DNA of 64,000 nucleotides from CAVOGJ01 sp963700865 (GCA_963700865.1 CAVOZC010000018.1:1054001-1118000), one strand, 5' to 3'; counted from the first letter of the stretch, positions 1 through 9,295 are shown. A program made the numbers and translations. The notes: generated from the letters alone by a model not told the origin.

Positions 1-560
1 GCCCCGTTAAACGTCAGTTGGCGGAGGGCTTCTGGAAACAGCCAGTCGTAGCAGATGGCGGCTCCGATGTTCCCAAGTTCCGTACGGGCCACGGGAAACC
101 AGGTCGATGGATCCTCATCCAAGTCGTGCGGGCTGGCATGAATTTCCCAAGGCAGCCAGGGATTGACTTTGCGATAGGTCAGCAAGACACCCTCTGGTCC
201 GATCAGCAGCGTCGTGTTGAATACAACGTCCTTGCGATCCGACACGCGTTCCAGGAAGGAACCCGTTTGGATGTAGCAGCCATATTGCTTGGCCAGGGCA
301 TGGTAGGCGTCGGTGTGTTCGTTGGGCAATTCCATGGCCAGCCGCTCCCGCAGCTCGCCCACCGAATCGTAAATCGGCGCGGCGTGGGCGAACTCGGGGA
401 ACACGAATAGCCGGACGTCGAAGAACGGCTCGTAGCCGGTGATCGTCTGTTCCACCATGTCGCACATGCGTTGCGTCCGCGAGGCAATTTCGCCGCGGTC
501 CGCGGGCGTGTCAAAGGCGGTCTGGCAGGCGGCTGCATAAAACGGCTGGCATGAAGTCAC
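1..560 (-). CDS. Nitrilase-superfamily carbon-nitrogen hydrolase (3' end outside window)
   Basis: The 186 visible residues form the N-terminal half of a carbon-nitrogen hydrolase, a family that cleaves nitriles, amides or carbamoyl groups. The full catalytic triad is visible: Glu56 in PEFAHA, Lys131 in YRKVNPW and Cys170 in AAICYDW. I start it at a GTG because the frame has a TGA just upstream and the next residues (QPFYAAACQTAFD) fit the usual first strand. The C-terminus lies before base 1. There is no strong ribosome binding site, so the start is provisional. The substrate cannot be told from this part. Confidence 0.8.
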   Translation of the reverse strand, partial: MTSCQPFYAAACQTAFDTPADRGEIASRTQRMCDMVEQTITGYEPFFDVRLFVFPEFAHAAPIYDSVGELRERLAMELPNEHTDAYHALAKQYGCYIQTGSFLERVSDRKDVVFNTTLLIGPEGVLLTYRKVNPWLPWEIHASPHDLDEDPSTWFPVARTELGNIGAAICYDWLFPEALRQLTFNG

Positions 561-786
561 GGGTCGGGCTCGTCAAGGAAGGATGAGATGGGTTCCGGGC
601 ACGGGGGGAGGGCAAAGAGGGTGGCGAAGTGTCTCGCCCAGGTGGATTTCCCGGCGGTCATCGGTTGGTTGGCGTGGGGCGCTGGAGTGGCGCAGGGCCG
701 CCTGGAGGACCAATTTACGCCTTTTTGGGGGGATCACCAGTGACAGTGGGTCAAAACTCGGCTGGGATTGGGAATGGGAGAACGCC

Positions 787-848
787 TATAATCCGGCCCG
801 GTGACCGCGAGGGTCGATTGACAGACCCGGTCATTCCCGCCTTTTTTT
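787..848 (+). promoter_or_regulatory. Possible -10 box and leader hairpin before the CAP-domain gene; rest of 561-875 empty
   Basis: The 315-base gap 561-875 holds no credible gene. It contains a perfect TATAAT at 787-792, with no good -35 partner at normal spacing. Just after it is a short imperfect hairpin (803-815 pairing with 824-832) and a run of seven T at 842-848. The arrangement could be a promoter with a structured leader for the gene at 876, but the T run is nine bases from the stem, so it is not a classical terminator. Confidence 0.3.
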
Positions 849-875
849 CCCACCTCTGTCCGAAAGGATTCTCCC

Positions 876-1418
876 ATGAAGTGTGTCGCGTTCTGTCTTG
901 GTATCTTGATGATCCCTGCCCTCTGCGAGGCGCAGCATTGTGCCCGTTGTGGTCGGCCCTTGGCGTCGGCAACGAACGGCGAGGTCATTATCAGTGAACG
1001 AGTGGTTTCGACCCAACCGGTCACTGGCCAGCCGGTGCAAACGGTTTCCTATGCGTCTTCGGTCACACCCGCGGGGGGCACTCCGGTGACCTCCACGGCA
1101 CCCTTGGTTGGAGACAATATTCTCAATATCGTCAATAACAAGCGCCGCAGTCGCGGGCTGTCTCCCTTGATGTTCGATCCGATGTTGACCAGCACAGCGC
1201 AGCGGAAGTCGCAGATCTGCGCTTCGCGTCGTGTGACGGGGCATGATGGATCAAGTCGTGGCGGGGCTCGTGTCGAGGGAGTCGGTTACGCGCATGGTGG
1301 CAATTTGGCTTCCCGTTTTTCGACCTGCTACCTTTACTCGTCCGGTTACCGCTATGCGGGCGCGGCGATGGCCTACGATGGTAGCGGACGAGCCTACTAC
1401 ACGCTGCTGCTGCGTTAG
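876..1418 (+). CDS. Secreted CAP (SCP/PR1-like) domain protein
   Basis: This 180-residue protein begins with a signal peptide (MKCVAFCLGILMIPALCEA). A short Thr/Val-rich stretch follows, then a CAP-like domain from about residue 80: ILNIVNNKRRSRGLSPL matches the first helix of the family, and GVGYAHGG and AYYTLLLR match the later core and C-terminal strand. It is probably exported to the periplasm or surface. CAP domains are known from diverse secreted proteins, often of unknown bacterial role. A GAAAGGA ribosome site precedes the ATG. The domain is short and lacks some usual histidines, so activity is uncertain. Confidence 0.7.
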   Translation: MKCVAFCLGILMIPALCEAQHCARCGRPLASATNGEVIISERVVSTQPVTGQPVQTVSYASSVTPAGGTPVTSTAPLVGDNILNIVNNKRRSRGLSPLMFDPMLTSTAQRKSQICASRRVTGHDGSSRGGARVEGVGYAHGGNLASRFSTCYLYSSGYRYAGAAMAYDGSGRAYYTLLLR

Positions 1419-1546
1419 GCGGACGCGGAAGGATCGCTTGCCGCCGGCCCCGGCTGGCGGCTGGATCGACTCGACGGACTCGCCGCGCAGCGTCGCGGCG
1501 GGTCCGTTTTTCGTTCCGCAAGCTGATTTTGGCGAGACGCGAGGCT

Positions 1547-1951
1547 TTAGCCCGAGAGATCGCTGGCCGTCCCGACCGGGGCCGACAGATCGAGGACCTC
1601 GCAGAGGATCGCCAGCATGCGATCCCAGCAATAGGTCGACTTTTCGACGTACCGCGCCGGTAAGGTGCAGCACCGCCTGATGGAATGTGCCTCGCCCGCC
1701 GCATGCAGCACAATGACCGGCAGTCCGTGAGTTTCCGGATTCCAGGCGAGATACTCGCAGAAAGCCAGGCCGTCCAATTGGGAGGCCACGACGTCCACGC
1801 AGATCATATCGGGCTCATGCAGATGCAGTTGCACGGTGGCGTCGGTCGCGTTCGACGCCAACTGCACTTCCAGGCCGAGCGCTTCGCAACGGCCGGCAAT
1901 GGTGCGCGCATAGTCCTGATCCGAATCGACGAGCAGAATTTTCTTGGGCAT
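1547..1951 (-). CDS. Stand-alone response regulator receiver protein
   Basis: A 134-residue single receiver domain. The acidic pocket (LLVDSDQDY, residues 6-14), the phospho-acceptor Asp in MICVDVV (about 53) and the conserved Lys in YVEKS are present. The usual Thr/Ser after the fourth strand is replaced by His in VIVLHAA. There is no output domain, so it would act by protein contact or phosphotransfer. No kinase is adjacent. The start is the ATG giving MPKKILLVDS. Confidence 0.8.
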   Translation of the reverse strand: MPKKILLVDSDQDYARTIAGRCEALGLEVQLASNATDATVQLHLHEPDMICVDVVASQLDGLAFCEYLAWNPETHGLPVIVLHAAGEAHSIRRCCTLPARYVEKSTYCWDRMLAILCEVLDLSAPVGTASDLSG

Positions 1952-2290
1952 GGGACGGGCTCGAGTTCTGGGGGCCGCAGGAGATCGCGGATCGGCAGCA
2001 CCGCCCGGCAGGGGCGGAATTCTTTTCCGCGGGCCGTCAGTGAGATTGATATTTGGAAGAAAATAACGAAAATGAAGCCGGCCAGCCGACGTAAGGAAAA
2101 CTGGGCCTCGGGCGGTCTGTCAACCTTTTATCGGACGGCGAGCGGGTAGGGATTACCAAGAATCCCCAACCGTCCCAAGGATGCCCAATCGCTACCATCC
2201 GTCGCATCCGCGCCTGCACCGACAAGCCGTCCACGTTTTGCGTTCACCTTTGCCGTACCTCAGCACGATCCTGACACTCCCCAATTGATC
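1952..2290. other. Intergenic stretch with no recognised gene
   Basis: The 339 bases between the receiver gene on the minus strand and the small membrane-protein gene on the plus strand are divergent spacer. They should hold promoters for both sides. I could not pick convincing -35/-10 pairs and see no repeat or hairpin of note. Confidence 0.5.
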
Positions 2291-2476
2291 ATGACCGCAG
2301 CCAACCGCCCGGGCGACGACGTCTGGAGAAAATCTTTTTCCAGCGAACAGCAACACAAGCAGTTAGAAGACGACAAGGAAGCCTGGTATGGCATTATCGG
2401 CATCCTGTTGGCGATTGTGACCTTCGGGGTTTCCTTGGCGGCCGCTGTCGTGTGGGGTATCAGCGTCTGGGGGTAG
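2291..2476 (+). CDS. Small single-pass membrane protein
   Basis: About 61 residues: a charged hydrophilic N-terminus (MTAANRPGDDVWRKSFSSEQ) followed by one long hydrophobic segment (GIIGILLAIVTFGVSLAAAV) near the C-terminus. It ends eight bases before purH and is probably co-transcribed with it. I start at the ATG at 2291 rather than the upstream TTG. No family is recognised. A role in purine synthesis is not implied by the sequence. Confidence 0.55.
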   Translation: MTAANRPGDDVWRKSFSSEQQHKQLEDDKEAWYGIIGILLAIVTFGVSLAAAVVWGISVWG

Positions 2477-2484
2477 CCGCTGAA

Positions 2485-4080
2485 ATGGCCATGGAATCAC
2501 CTTTGGTGAAGCGCGCCTTAATCAGCGTGAGCGACAAGACGGGCATCCGCGAACTGGCGGCCGCGTTGACGGCGGCGGATGTCGAACTGTACAGCACGGG
2601 GGGAACGCGACATCATCTGGCCGACGCGGGGCTGGCGGTCCGCGACATTTCCGACTACACCGGCTTTCCCGAAATGATGGATGGCCGAGTGAAGACGCTG
2701 CATCCCCACGTCTTTGGCGGCATCCTCTGTCGACGGGACCGCGCGGATGATCGGTCGTCGCTTACCGACCATGGAATGGTCACGTTTGAGCTGGTCGTCG
2801 TGAACCTCTATCCGTTTGAGGCAACGATTGCACGCGACGGGGTGACCGCTGCGGAGGCGGTGGAGCAGATCGATATTGGCGGTCCCAGCCTGATCCGCGC
2901 GGCGGCCAAGAACCACGCCTTCGTCGCCATCGCCACGGCTCCCGGTCAGTATGGCGAGATCGCGGCCCAGATCGCTCAAACAGGCCGAATCAATAGCGCC
3001 ACGCGGCGTTCCCTGGCGGCAGACGCCTTCGCCCGCACGGCCGCCTACGATGCGGCGATTGCCGGATATTTTGCCCGTGCGACGGCGGACGCACCACGTG
3101 TAGCGGACGAGTCGGCATGGCCGCCAGAAATCCATGGGCACTGGCAACGCCAAGCCATCCTGCGCTATGGCGAAAATCCGCATCAGCGAGCCGCCGTGTA
3201 TCGCGACCGGGATCGGACGTCGCCCAGCCTGCTGACGGCCGAACAATTGCACGGCAAAGAGCTGTCGTACAACAACTATCTCGATCTGGATGCGGCCTGG
3301 CGGATCGTGCAAGGGCTGGTCGAGCCGGCGGTGGCGGTGATTAAACACAACAATCCCTGCGGCGTGGCCTGTGGGAAGACCTTGGCCGAGGCGACCGCGG
3401 CCGCGTTGGCCGGCGATCCGGTCAGCGCGTTCGGATCGATCCTGGGCTGCAATCGCACGGTGGATGAAGCTGCGGCCCGCGTACTCGTGCAGCCAGGATT
3501 GTTCATCGAAGCCATCGCGGCTCCTGATTTTTCCCCTGCGGCTGTGGCCTTGCTTACCAGCAAGCCCAAGTGGAAACACAACGTCCGCTTGATGCGGCTG
3601 GGACCGATGCCGCCACCCAGCGGGCAGACGGTGTGGCGGCCGATCGACGGAGGCGTGCTGGCTCAGGATGCGGATACCTTGCCGCCGAATACCGACGAGT
3701 GGAAGGTCGCGACCCGCGCGCAACCGAGCGATGAGCTGTGGGCCGAGTTGGCGTTTGCCTGGCGGATCGTGCGGTATGTGACCTCGAATGCCATTGTACT
3801 CACACAGGATCGTTCGCTGGTGGGAGCCGGAGCCGGTCAGATGAGTCGCGTCGACGCCGTCGAGATTGCCATTCGCAAGGCGGGGGACCGAGCGCGGGGC
3901 AGTGTGCTCGCCTCGGACGCCTTCTTCCCATTTCCCGATTCGATTGAGCAAGCGGCGGCCGCTGGCGTGGCGGCGATCATTCAACCGGGCGGTTCGCGAA
4001 ACGACGCGGCGGTGGTGGCGGCTTGCGATGCCGTCGGCTTACCCATGGTCCTGACGGGACGCCGGCATTTCCGGCACTAA
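2485..4080 (+). CDS. purH: Bifunctional AICAR transformylase / IMP cyclohydrolase
   Basis: PurH performs the last two steps of de novo IMP synthesis: it formylates AICAR with 10-formyl-THF and then closes the ring. The 531-residue length is normal. The N-terminal MGS-like cyclohydrolase domain shows ALISVSDKTGI and STGGT. The transformylase domain shows the KHNNPCG motif near residue 287, and SAFGSILGCNR and RYGENPHQRA are also family hallmarks. The start is the ATG at 2485, with a second ATG at 2491 possible. The small membrane protein directly upstream probably shares its transcript. Confidence 0.95.
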   Translation: MAMESPLVKRALISVSDKTGIRELAAALTAADVELYSTGGTRHHLADAGLAVRDISDYTGFPEMMDGRVKTLHPHVFGGILCRRDRADDRSSLTDHGMVTFELVVVNLYPFEATIARDGVTAAEAVEQIDIGGPSLIRAAAKNHAFVAIATAPGQYGEIAAQIAQTGRINSATRRSLAADAFARTAAYDAAIAGYFARATADAPRVADESAWPPEIHGHWQRQAILRYGENPHQRAAVYRDRDRTSPSLLTAEQLHGKELSYNNYLDLDAAWRIVQGLVEPAVAVIKHNNPCGVACGKTLAEATAAALAGDPVSAFGSILGCNRTVDEAAARVLVQPGLFIEAIAAPDFSPAAVALLTSKPKWKHNVRLMRLGPMPPPSGQTVWRPIDGGVLAQDADTLPPNTDEWKVATRAQPSDELWAELAFAWRIVRYVTSNAIVLTQDRSLVGAGAGQMSRVDAVEIAIRKAGDRARGSVLASDAFFPFPDSIEQAAAAGVAAIIQPGGSRNDAAVVAACDAVGLPMVLTGRRHFRH

Positions 4081-4129
4081 GGCCTCCGCTCCAGACGGGC
4101 TGGCCGCCTGTCGCGATTTCGAGTCATTC

Positions 4130-4925
4130 ATGGCACCCACGATCCTGGAGCAGATCATTGCCACCAAACGCATGGAGGTGGCGGCCGCGCGGAACGCCGT
4201 TCCGCTTGCCGAACTGCGGGCCGCCGTGGCGGACGCCCCGCCGGTTCGTGACTTCTTCGCTCCGCTGGCGGCAGGCAAGCCGATCCGATTAATCGCCGAG
4301 GTAAAAAAGGCGAGTCCTTCGAAAGGCTTGATCCGAGCCGATTTTGATCCGGTGCGAATCGCGCGGACGTACGAGACACACGGGGCCTCGTGCATCAGCG
4401 TGCTTACCGATACGCCTTACTTTCAGGGGCACTTGAGTTACTTGACGCAAGTCCGGCAGGCGGTCGGCCTGCCGCTGCTTCGGAAAGATTTTTTGATCGA
4501 CACGTACCAACTTTTCGAGGCCCGCGTGGCGGGCGCCGATGCGGTCTTGCTGATCGCCGAGTGTCTGGACGATTGCCAGTTGCGAAAGCTGTTTCACGAA
4601 ACGATCGAGCTCGGCATGACGCCACTGGTCGAATTTTACGAGCCCGATCATTGCCAGCGGGTATTGGAGGCGGGTGCGACGCTGGTTGGAATCAATAACC
4701 GCGATTTGCGCACGTTCCAAACGGATTTGCGGCACACGGTCCGCTTGCGGGAGCGGATTCCCCCGGAGTGCGTCCTCGTGGGCGAAAGCGGCATTCACAG
4801 CCGCGCGGATGCGCCTGGTGTTGGAAGAGGCTGGCGTGGACGCGATGCTGGTCGGCGAACACCTGATGGCTCAGCCCGACATCGGAGCGGCCGTCCGGTC
4901 GCTATTGGGTGATCCCGTGGCGTGA
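4130..4925 (+). CDS. trpC: Indole-3-glycerol phosphate synthase (one frame break near 4806)
   Basis: TrpC closes CdRP to indole-3-glycerol phosphate in tryptophan synthesis. The TIM-barrel motifs are all visible: AEVKKASPSKG, LRKDFLIDTYQ, VGINNRDLRTF and LVGESGIHSRAD. Right after SRAD the frame shifts by one base, and the expected C-terminus (LEEAGVDAMLVGEHLMAQP, then AAVRSLLGD) continues in another frame to a stop at 4923-4925. The uncorrected frame runs into nonsense and stops at 4912. A one-base error or mutation between about 4800 and 4815 explains this. Other trp genes are not adjacent. Confidence 0.88.
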
Positions 4926-5010
4926 GTGCCAGTTCAGTGAGACAGGCTGGAAGCCTATCCCACGTCGGCGCGTGAGGTTGCGGGAGTGTACCGCTCGGCT
5001 GTTCAGGAAT

Positions 5011-5030
5011 GGTTTGGCGACCGCCAAACC
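5011..5030. promoter_or_regulatory. Perfect 9-bp dyad upstream of the transporter gene
   Basis: GGTTTGGCG at 5011-5019 and CGCCAAACC at 5022-5030 are perfect inverted arms separated by two bases. The dyad ends about 32 bases before the preferred TTG start at 5063. It could be an operator for a dimeric regulator or a leader hairpin. No cognate regulator is visible next to it. Confidence 0.4.
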
Positions 5031-5062
5031 GATGTGCGAAGGGAAGCGAAAAGGAACGAATC

Positions 5063-7252
5063 TTGTCGAACGGAAGCCAGGCATCCACGAAATTTGGCAC
5101 CATGGCGGGGGTCTTTACCCCCTGCACGCTGACGATTCTCGGCGTGATCATGTTCCTGCGATTTGGCTATGTCGTCGGACAAGCCGGCTTGTGGTACGCG
5201 TTGGCCATCGTGGCTGGCGCCAAGGCAATCACGTTGCTCACGACCTTGTCGCTGTCAGCAATCGCCACCAATACGGAAGTCAAAGGGGGGGGTGCGTACT
5301 TTCTGATCAGCCGTAGTCTGGGCGTGGAATTCGGCGGTGCCATCGGATTAGTTTTTTTTCTGGCCCAGGCCATCTCGGTGGCAATGTACGTGATTGGTTT
5401 TTCCGAGGCGGTGACGGTAACCGTGGGGGGTGGCTGGTCGATGGTTGTTATCGCTTCCGTCACCAATGCGATCGTTTTTATCTGCGTTTTTATCGGCGCG
5501 GGATGGACGATCAAAATCCAATACTTCATTCTGGCAGTGCTGGGATTGTCGCTGGCTTCGTTTTACATTGGAGCCTGGCAAGCGTTTGAACCTGCGATTT
5601 TGGCGGCCAATGCGACCCCTAATTTCCAGGGAGGCGAGACGTTCTTCACGATCTTCGCACTCTTCTTTCCCGCCGTGACGGGCGTGATGGCGGGGGCCAA
5701 TATGTCGGGCGACTTGCGCGACCCCGCGCGGGCCATCCCGTATGGTACGCTGGCCGCCGTGCTGGTGACTGGGGTGGTGTATGTCAGCCAGGCGGTCCTG
5801 CTGGCCGGCTCGCGACCGGCGGGGGTGCTGATCGAGAGCAATATGGTGATGGCGGAGATTGCCCTCTGGCCGGTGTTGATCACCGTCGGTGTTTTCGCGG
5901 CCACGCTCTCTTCGGCGCTGGGCAGCATGATGGGAGCGCCGCGGATTCTGCAGGCCCTGGCCCGAGATCACGTGTTCGCGTCGCTCCGTTTTTTTGGTGC
6001 CGGCAGCGGAGATGCGAACGAGCCTCGTCGAGCCATTGTGCTCACGTTCTTGATCGCCCAAATCTGCATCATGTTGGCCGATCTGAATACGATCGCCCCG
6101 CTGATCACCATGTTCTTCATGATCACGTATGGGCTCCTCAACCTGGCGACGTTCTACGAATCCATTACCAAGAACCCGAGCTATCGGCCGCGGTTTCGGT
6201 TTTGCAACTGGATGACTTCGTTGGCCGGCGCCGTTGGCTGCGCCGGAGTGATGTTTCTGATTGACTGGATCTGGGCACTCATCGCGATCGTCGTAATGTG
6301 GTTATTGCACTGGCATATCAGCCGCCATGAGATCGAGGCCCGTTGGGGCGATCTGCAGAGTGGTCTGTTGTTTGAGCGAACGCGGACCAATCTACTGCGG
6401 CTGGAAGACCAGTTGTATCATCCCAAGAACTGGCGACCGATCGTGTTGGCGCTCAGTGGAGCCACCTGGACGCGCCCCCATCTGGCCGTGTACGGGCACT
6501 GGTTCACCTCCGGCCACGGCATTCTCACGTTAGGTCAGATCATCACGGGAGAAATCGAGGATCTGCTGGAACGACGCGTGAATCAGGAGCGACTGCTGCG
6601 CGACTTTATCCGGGAGGAGGCCTTACAGGCATTTCCCGCCGTCCTCGTCGCGCCCTACCTGTCCGATGGCATTGAAGCCCTCATTCAGTGCGAGGGGCTG
6701 GGCGCCCTGCGGCCGAATACCCTGCTGCTTGGCTGGCCGAAGGACGCCACCAAGGCGCCGGCTTTTGCCGCATCGCTGCGAACGGTCGCCTGCCTGGAAC
6801 GCAGCATCGTGGCGATGCGATTTGCCGATGAAGTCCTCGATCCGTGGGAAGCCCCACAAGGCACGATCGATGTCTGGTGGAGGGGACACAAGAATGGCGA
6901 GCTGATGCTGCTGCTGGCCCATCTCCTCACGTGCAACAATGCCTGGCGGACGCACAAGATCCGACTCTTGCGCACGATTGAAAATGAGGCCGGCCTGGAT
7001 GAGGTGCAGCAGCATCTGCGAGAACTGATCACCCGCTCGCGGATTCCCGCCGAACCAAACGTGATCGTCAGTGCGGACCCCGTCCGTGCCATTCACGCGG
7101 CTTCCGCCGTTGCAGCCCTCACGCTGCTCGGTTTCGAAGCTCCGGAGGAGGGGGATGAAGATCCGTTTTTCAAGCGGATGGACGAATTTGCCGGTGACAT
7201 CCCGCGCGTCGCCTTCGTTTGTAGTGCTGGTAATATGTCGCTCGAGAGCTGA
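5063..7252 (+). CDS. SLC12-like cation-chloride cotransporter / APC-superfamily permease
   Basis: A 729-residue protein with about twelve membrane helices in its first 430 residues and a hydrophilic C-terminal region of about 300. FGTMAGVFTPCTLTILGVIM, VGGGAYFLISRSLG-like spacing (KGGGAYFLISRSLG) and GVMAGANMSGDLRDP match the SLC12 family (Na-K-Cl and K-Cl cotransporters). The C-terminal half resembles the regulatory tail of those proteins. I start at TTG 5063 because AAGGAA sits just upstream and it gives the usual family N-terminus. An in-frame ATG at 5009 overlaps the dyad and is less likely. The transported ions are inferred from the family. Confidence 0.85.
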   Translation: MSNGSQASTKFGTMAGVFTPCTLTILGVIMFLRFGYVVGQAGLWYALAIVAGAKAITLLTTLSLSAIATNTEVKGGGAYFLISRSLGVEFGGAIGLVFFLAQAISVAMYVIGFSEAVTVTVGGGWSMVVIASVTNAIVFICVFIGAGWTIKIQYFILAVLGLSLASFYIGAWQAFEPAILAANATPNFQGGETFFTIFALFFPAVTGVMAGANMSGDLRDPARAIPYGTLAAVLVTGVVYVSQAVLLAGSRPAGVLIESNMVMAEIALWPVLITVGVFAATLSSALGSMMGAPRILQALARDHVFASLRFFGAGSGDANEPRRAIVLTFLIAQICIMLADLNTIAPLITMFFMITYGLLNLATFYESITKNPSYRPRFRFCNWMTSLAGAVGCAGVMFLIDWIWALIAIVVMWLLHWHISRHEIEARWGDLQSGLLFERTRTNLLRLEDQLYHPKNWRPIVLALSGATWTRPHLAVYGHWFTSGHGILTLGQIITGEIEDLLERRVNQERLLRDFIREEALQAFPAVLVAPYLSDGIEALIQCEGLGALRPNTLLLGWPKDATKAPAFAASLRTVACLERSIVAMRFADEVLDPWEAPQGTIDVWWRGHKNGELMLLLAHLLTCNNAWRTHKIRLLRTIENEAGLDEVQQHLRELITRSRIPAEPNVIVSADPVRAIHAASAVAALTLLGFEAPEEGDEDPFFKRMDEFAGDIPRVAFVCSAGNMSLES

Positions 7253-7399
7253 CAATCGGGGTGAGATTCCCGTCAACCAAGCGCGGATCGGACGCGCCCC
7301 ATGGCGCGTCGTGATCCGTCAGAATTCAGGGATCGATGTCCGCCGCATCTCGCCAGCCCCGCCGCCCGTTGCACAGCTCGACACGTTCCCGCTGGCGCG

Positions 7400-7813
7400 A
7401 TGTCTGCGCGGGCCTGGCGCGTCCTCTGGCCCGATCATCGTCACCTACCCCTGGGGACACGTGGGGAGCGAGCTGCGAGGAGATACCTGCGGCGACGGCG
7501 GTTCAAAATCATCGAGGAGAATGTACCCATTCAGGGAGGCGAGATTGACCTGATCGCAGCCGACGGTGACACCATCGTATTTGTGGAAGTTAAGACCCGC
7601 GCGGATCACCGACACGGAACTCCGGCGGAGGCCGTCGACATCCACAAGCAACGGCAGCTGGCGCGGCTCGCCCTGATTTATCTCAAACGACATGACCTGC
7701 TCGACACGCCGGCTCGTTTTGACGTCGTGGCGGTGACTTGGCCTGCCGCTGCCCGTCGCCCCTCGATCGAGCACGTGCGGGGTGCGTTCGACGCACCCGA
7801 AGCATCTTGGTAG
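7400..7813 (+). CDS. YraN/UPF0102 family protein
   Basis: A 137-residue protein with the complete UPF0102 signature: LGTRGERAARRYLRR, NVPIQGGEIDLIAADGD, IVFVEVKTRADHRHGTP and a final ARFDVVAV. The E...D...EVK arrangement is that of restriction-endonuclease-like folds. The function is not established, though a role in DNA repair or transformation is often suggested. I start at the ATG at 7400, which gives the normal length. An earlier in-frame ATG at 7301 adds 33 unrelated residues. Confidence 0.85.
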   Translation: MSARAWRVLWPDHRHLPLGTRGERAARRYLRRRRFKIIEENVPIQGGEIDLIAADGDTIVFVEVKTRADHRHGTPAEAVDIHKQRQLARLALIYLKRHDLLDTPARFDVVAVTWPAAARRPSIEHVRGAFDAPEASW

Positions 7814-8322
7814 CCACAAGTCGGGCGGCGGCGGACGACGTGGCTGGGGCATCCTGCCAATCGTGGTCGGCACAAAACGTGCTCCGATGATCCACGATGA
7901 GCCGGTTGCCTGCAGGCGTTGACGAGCAGGCACGGGGCGGCCGATGAGCCTGAAACCTCCCACGGCAAGCGTGGGGGATCGTGCGCGCCGACCCATGGTT
8001 GGCTCATTTCCCAGATGCCCGCCGCTTGCCGGCGGGAGCTTCACGTTCGCTGGCCAAGGCAGTGCGAAAGGACCGTGCGGCCGTGTCTCTGCCGGGACGG
8101 TCGTGCGGTTCCGGGCCCCCTCCTTACGTCGGGCGACGACGGCCTCTGGGCAATTTACGGGAAAAATAGCGGTTCGGGTCGCAAAAGTGTCCGAGTTCGG
8201 GATGGGAACGCCTTGAAGGGACGGCGGCAAGCCGCTAAATTGCGGAATTCCCAAAATACGCTTGGCGGACCTCATGTGGCCGGTGCCTCGCTGGCCGCCT
8301 GTTTTGTGAAGGAGTTGCGACC
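7814..8322. other. 509-base spacer before the ribosomal protein operon
   Basis: No credible gene is present. A small hairpin (CCCACG, loop GCAA, CGTGGG-like arms) lies near 7955-7975. The only other signal I can support is the promoter candidate at 8213-8241, annotated separately. Confidence 0.5.
8213..8241 (+). promoter_or_regulatory. Candidate housekeeping promoter for rplM-rpsI
   Basis: TTGAAG (8213-8218) and TAAATT (8236-8241) are separated by exactly 17 bases, about 80 bases upstream of the rplM start. Each hexamer has four of six consensus bases in good positions. This is a by-eye match only. Confidence 0.4.
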
Positions 8323-8841
8323 GTGGCTGCCGTGGAAGAGAAACTGGCCTCTGAAAAGAAGGCCCCCGAGAAAAAGATGCCCCAGCAGTGCGCCCATAAT
8401 CCGGCTGGAAAATGCTACCTGGCAAAGCCAGGTGAGCTCGACGCGCAGTGGTTGCTCGTCGATGGCACGGACCAGATCGTCGGCCGCCTGGCGAGCCGCA
8501 TTGCGGTGGTACTGATGGGCAAGCATCGACCCACCTATACGCCGCATGTCGACACGGGCGATTTTGTGGTCGTCACCAATGTCGACAAGATTCGCTTCAC
8601 CGGCAACAAGCTCGCGACAAAGCGGTACACGTGGTACACCGGTTACACGGGGCTGCGAGAGGAAACGGCCGAGCGCCGCATGGAACGATATCCGGACCGA
8701 GTCCTGCGGGATGCGGTTCGTCGCATGTTGCCCAAGAATCGCCTGGGCCGAAAAATGCTGAGCAAACTCAAGATCTACGCGGGGCCCGATCACCCCCATC
8801 AAGCGCAGCAGCCGCAACCCACTCAACTCGCAGGCAAGTAG
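8323..8841 (+). CDS. rplM: 50S ribosomal protein L13
   Basis: L13 is an early-assembling large-subunit protein. The core from about residue 40 shows WLLVDGTDQIVGRLASRIA, GKHRPTYTPHVDTGDFVVV and LRDAVRRMLPKNRLGRKML, all diagnostic. The GTG start is preceded by AAGGAG at good spacing. The 172-residue length reflects an N-terminal extension of about 30 residues rich in Glu and Lys plus two cysteines (QQCAHNPAGKC), which most L13 proteins lack. It is followed directly by rpsI, as in most bacteria. Confidence 0.97.
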   Translation: MAAVEEKLASEKKAPEKKMPQQCAHNPAGKCYLAKPGELDAQWLLVDGTDQIVGRLASRIAVVLMGKHRPTYTPHVDTGDFVVVTNVDKIRFTGNKLATKRYTWYTGYTGLREETAERRMERYPDRVLRDAVRRMLPKNRLGRKMLSKLKIYAGPDHPHQAQQPQPTQLAGK

Positions 8842-8852
8842 GATTTTTCGCT

Positions 8853-9266
8853 ATGGTGGCATCGAAGAAAGATAAAATTACGGGTGAATCGCTCGGCACT
8901 GGCCGTCGCAAGTCCTCAGTGGCTCGTGTGCGCGTGCGGCCGGGCAGCGGCAAAGTCACGATCAATCAAAAGGACGTCATGCTGTTCTTTCCGAAAGAGC
9001 AGGACCGGCAGTCGGCCTTGGCTCCCCTCGTGGCGGCGGGCAAGCAGCAGGATGTTGACCTGAGTATTCGTGTGCATGGTGGCGGCACCTCGGGACAGTC
9101 AGGCGCCTGTCGGATGGGCATCGCTCGTGCCCTGGTGGGTATGGACGAAGAGATGTTTGCGATCATGCGCGATGGCGGCTTTCTCACGCGAGATTCGCGG
9201 ATGAAGGAACGCAAGAAATACGGACTGCGGGGTGCTCGCCGCGGGACGCAGTTCTCGAAACGTTAG
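8853..9266 (+). CDS. rpsI: 30S ribosomal protein S9
   Basis: S9 binds the 3' domain of 16S rRNA, with its C-terminal tail near the P site. TGRRKSSVARVRVRPG, VHGGGTSGQSGACRMGIARA and the basic tail GLRGARRGTQFSKR are diagnostic. It is 137 residues long and starts 11 bases after rplM, forming the standard L13-S9 pair. A strong terminator follows. Confidence 0.97.
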   Translation: MVASKKDKITGESLGTGRRKSSVARVRVRPGSGKVTINQKDVMLFFPKEQDRQSALAPLVAAGKQQDVDLSIRVHGGGTSGQSGACRMGIARALVGMDEEMFAIMRDGGFLTRDSRMKERKKYGLRGARRGTQFSKR

Positions 9267-9295
9267 TCGGCAGTCCATCGGGCTCGGTCCAAAAC

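Noticed and set aside
2518..3984. Long open frame opposite purH (488 residues)
   Set aside because: It lies wholly antisense to a well-conserved gene, has no family signature, and such shadows are expected in GC-rich DNA. The same holds for the long antisense frames over groEL and the RND pump.
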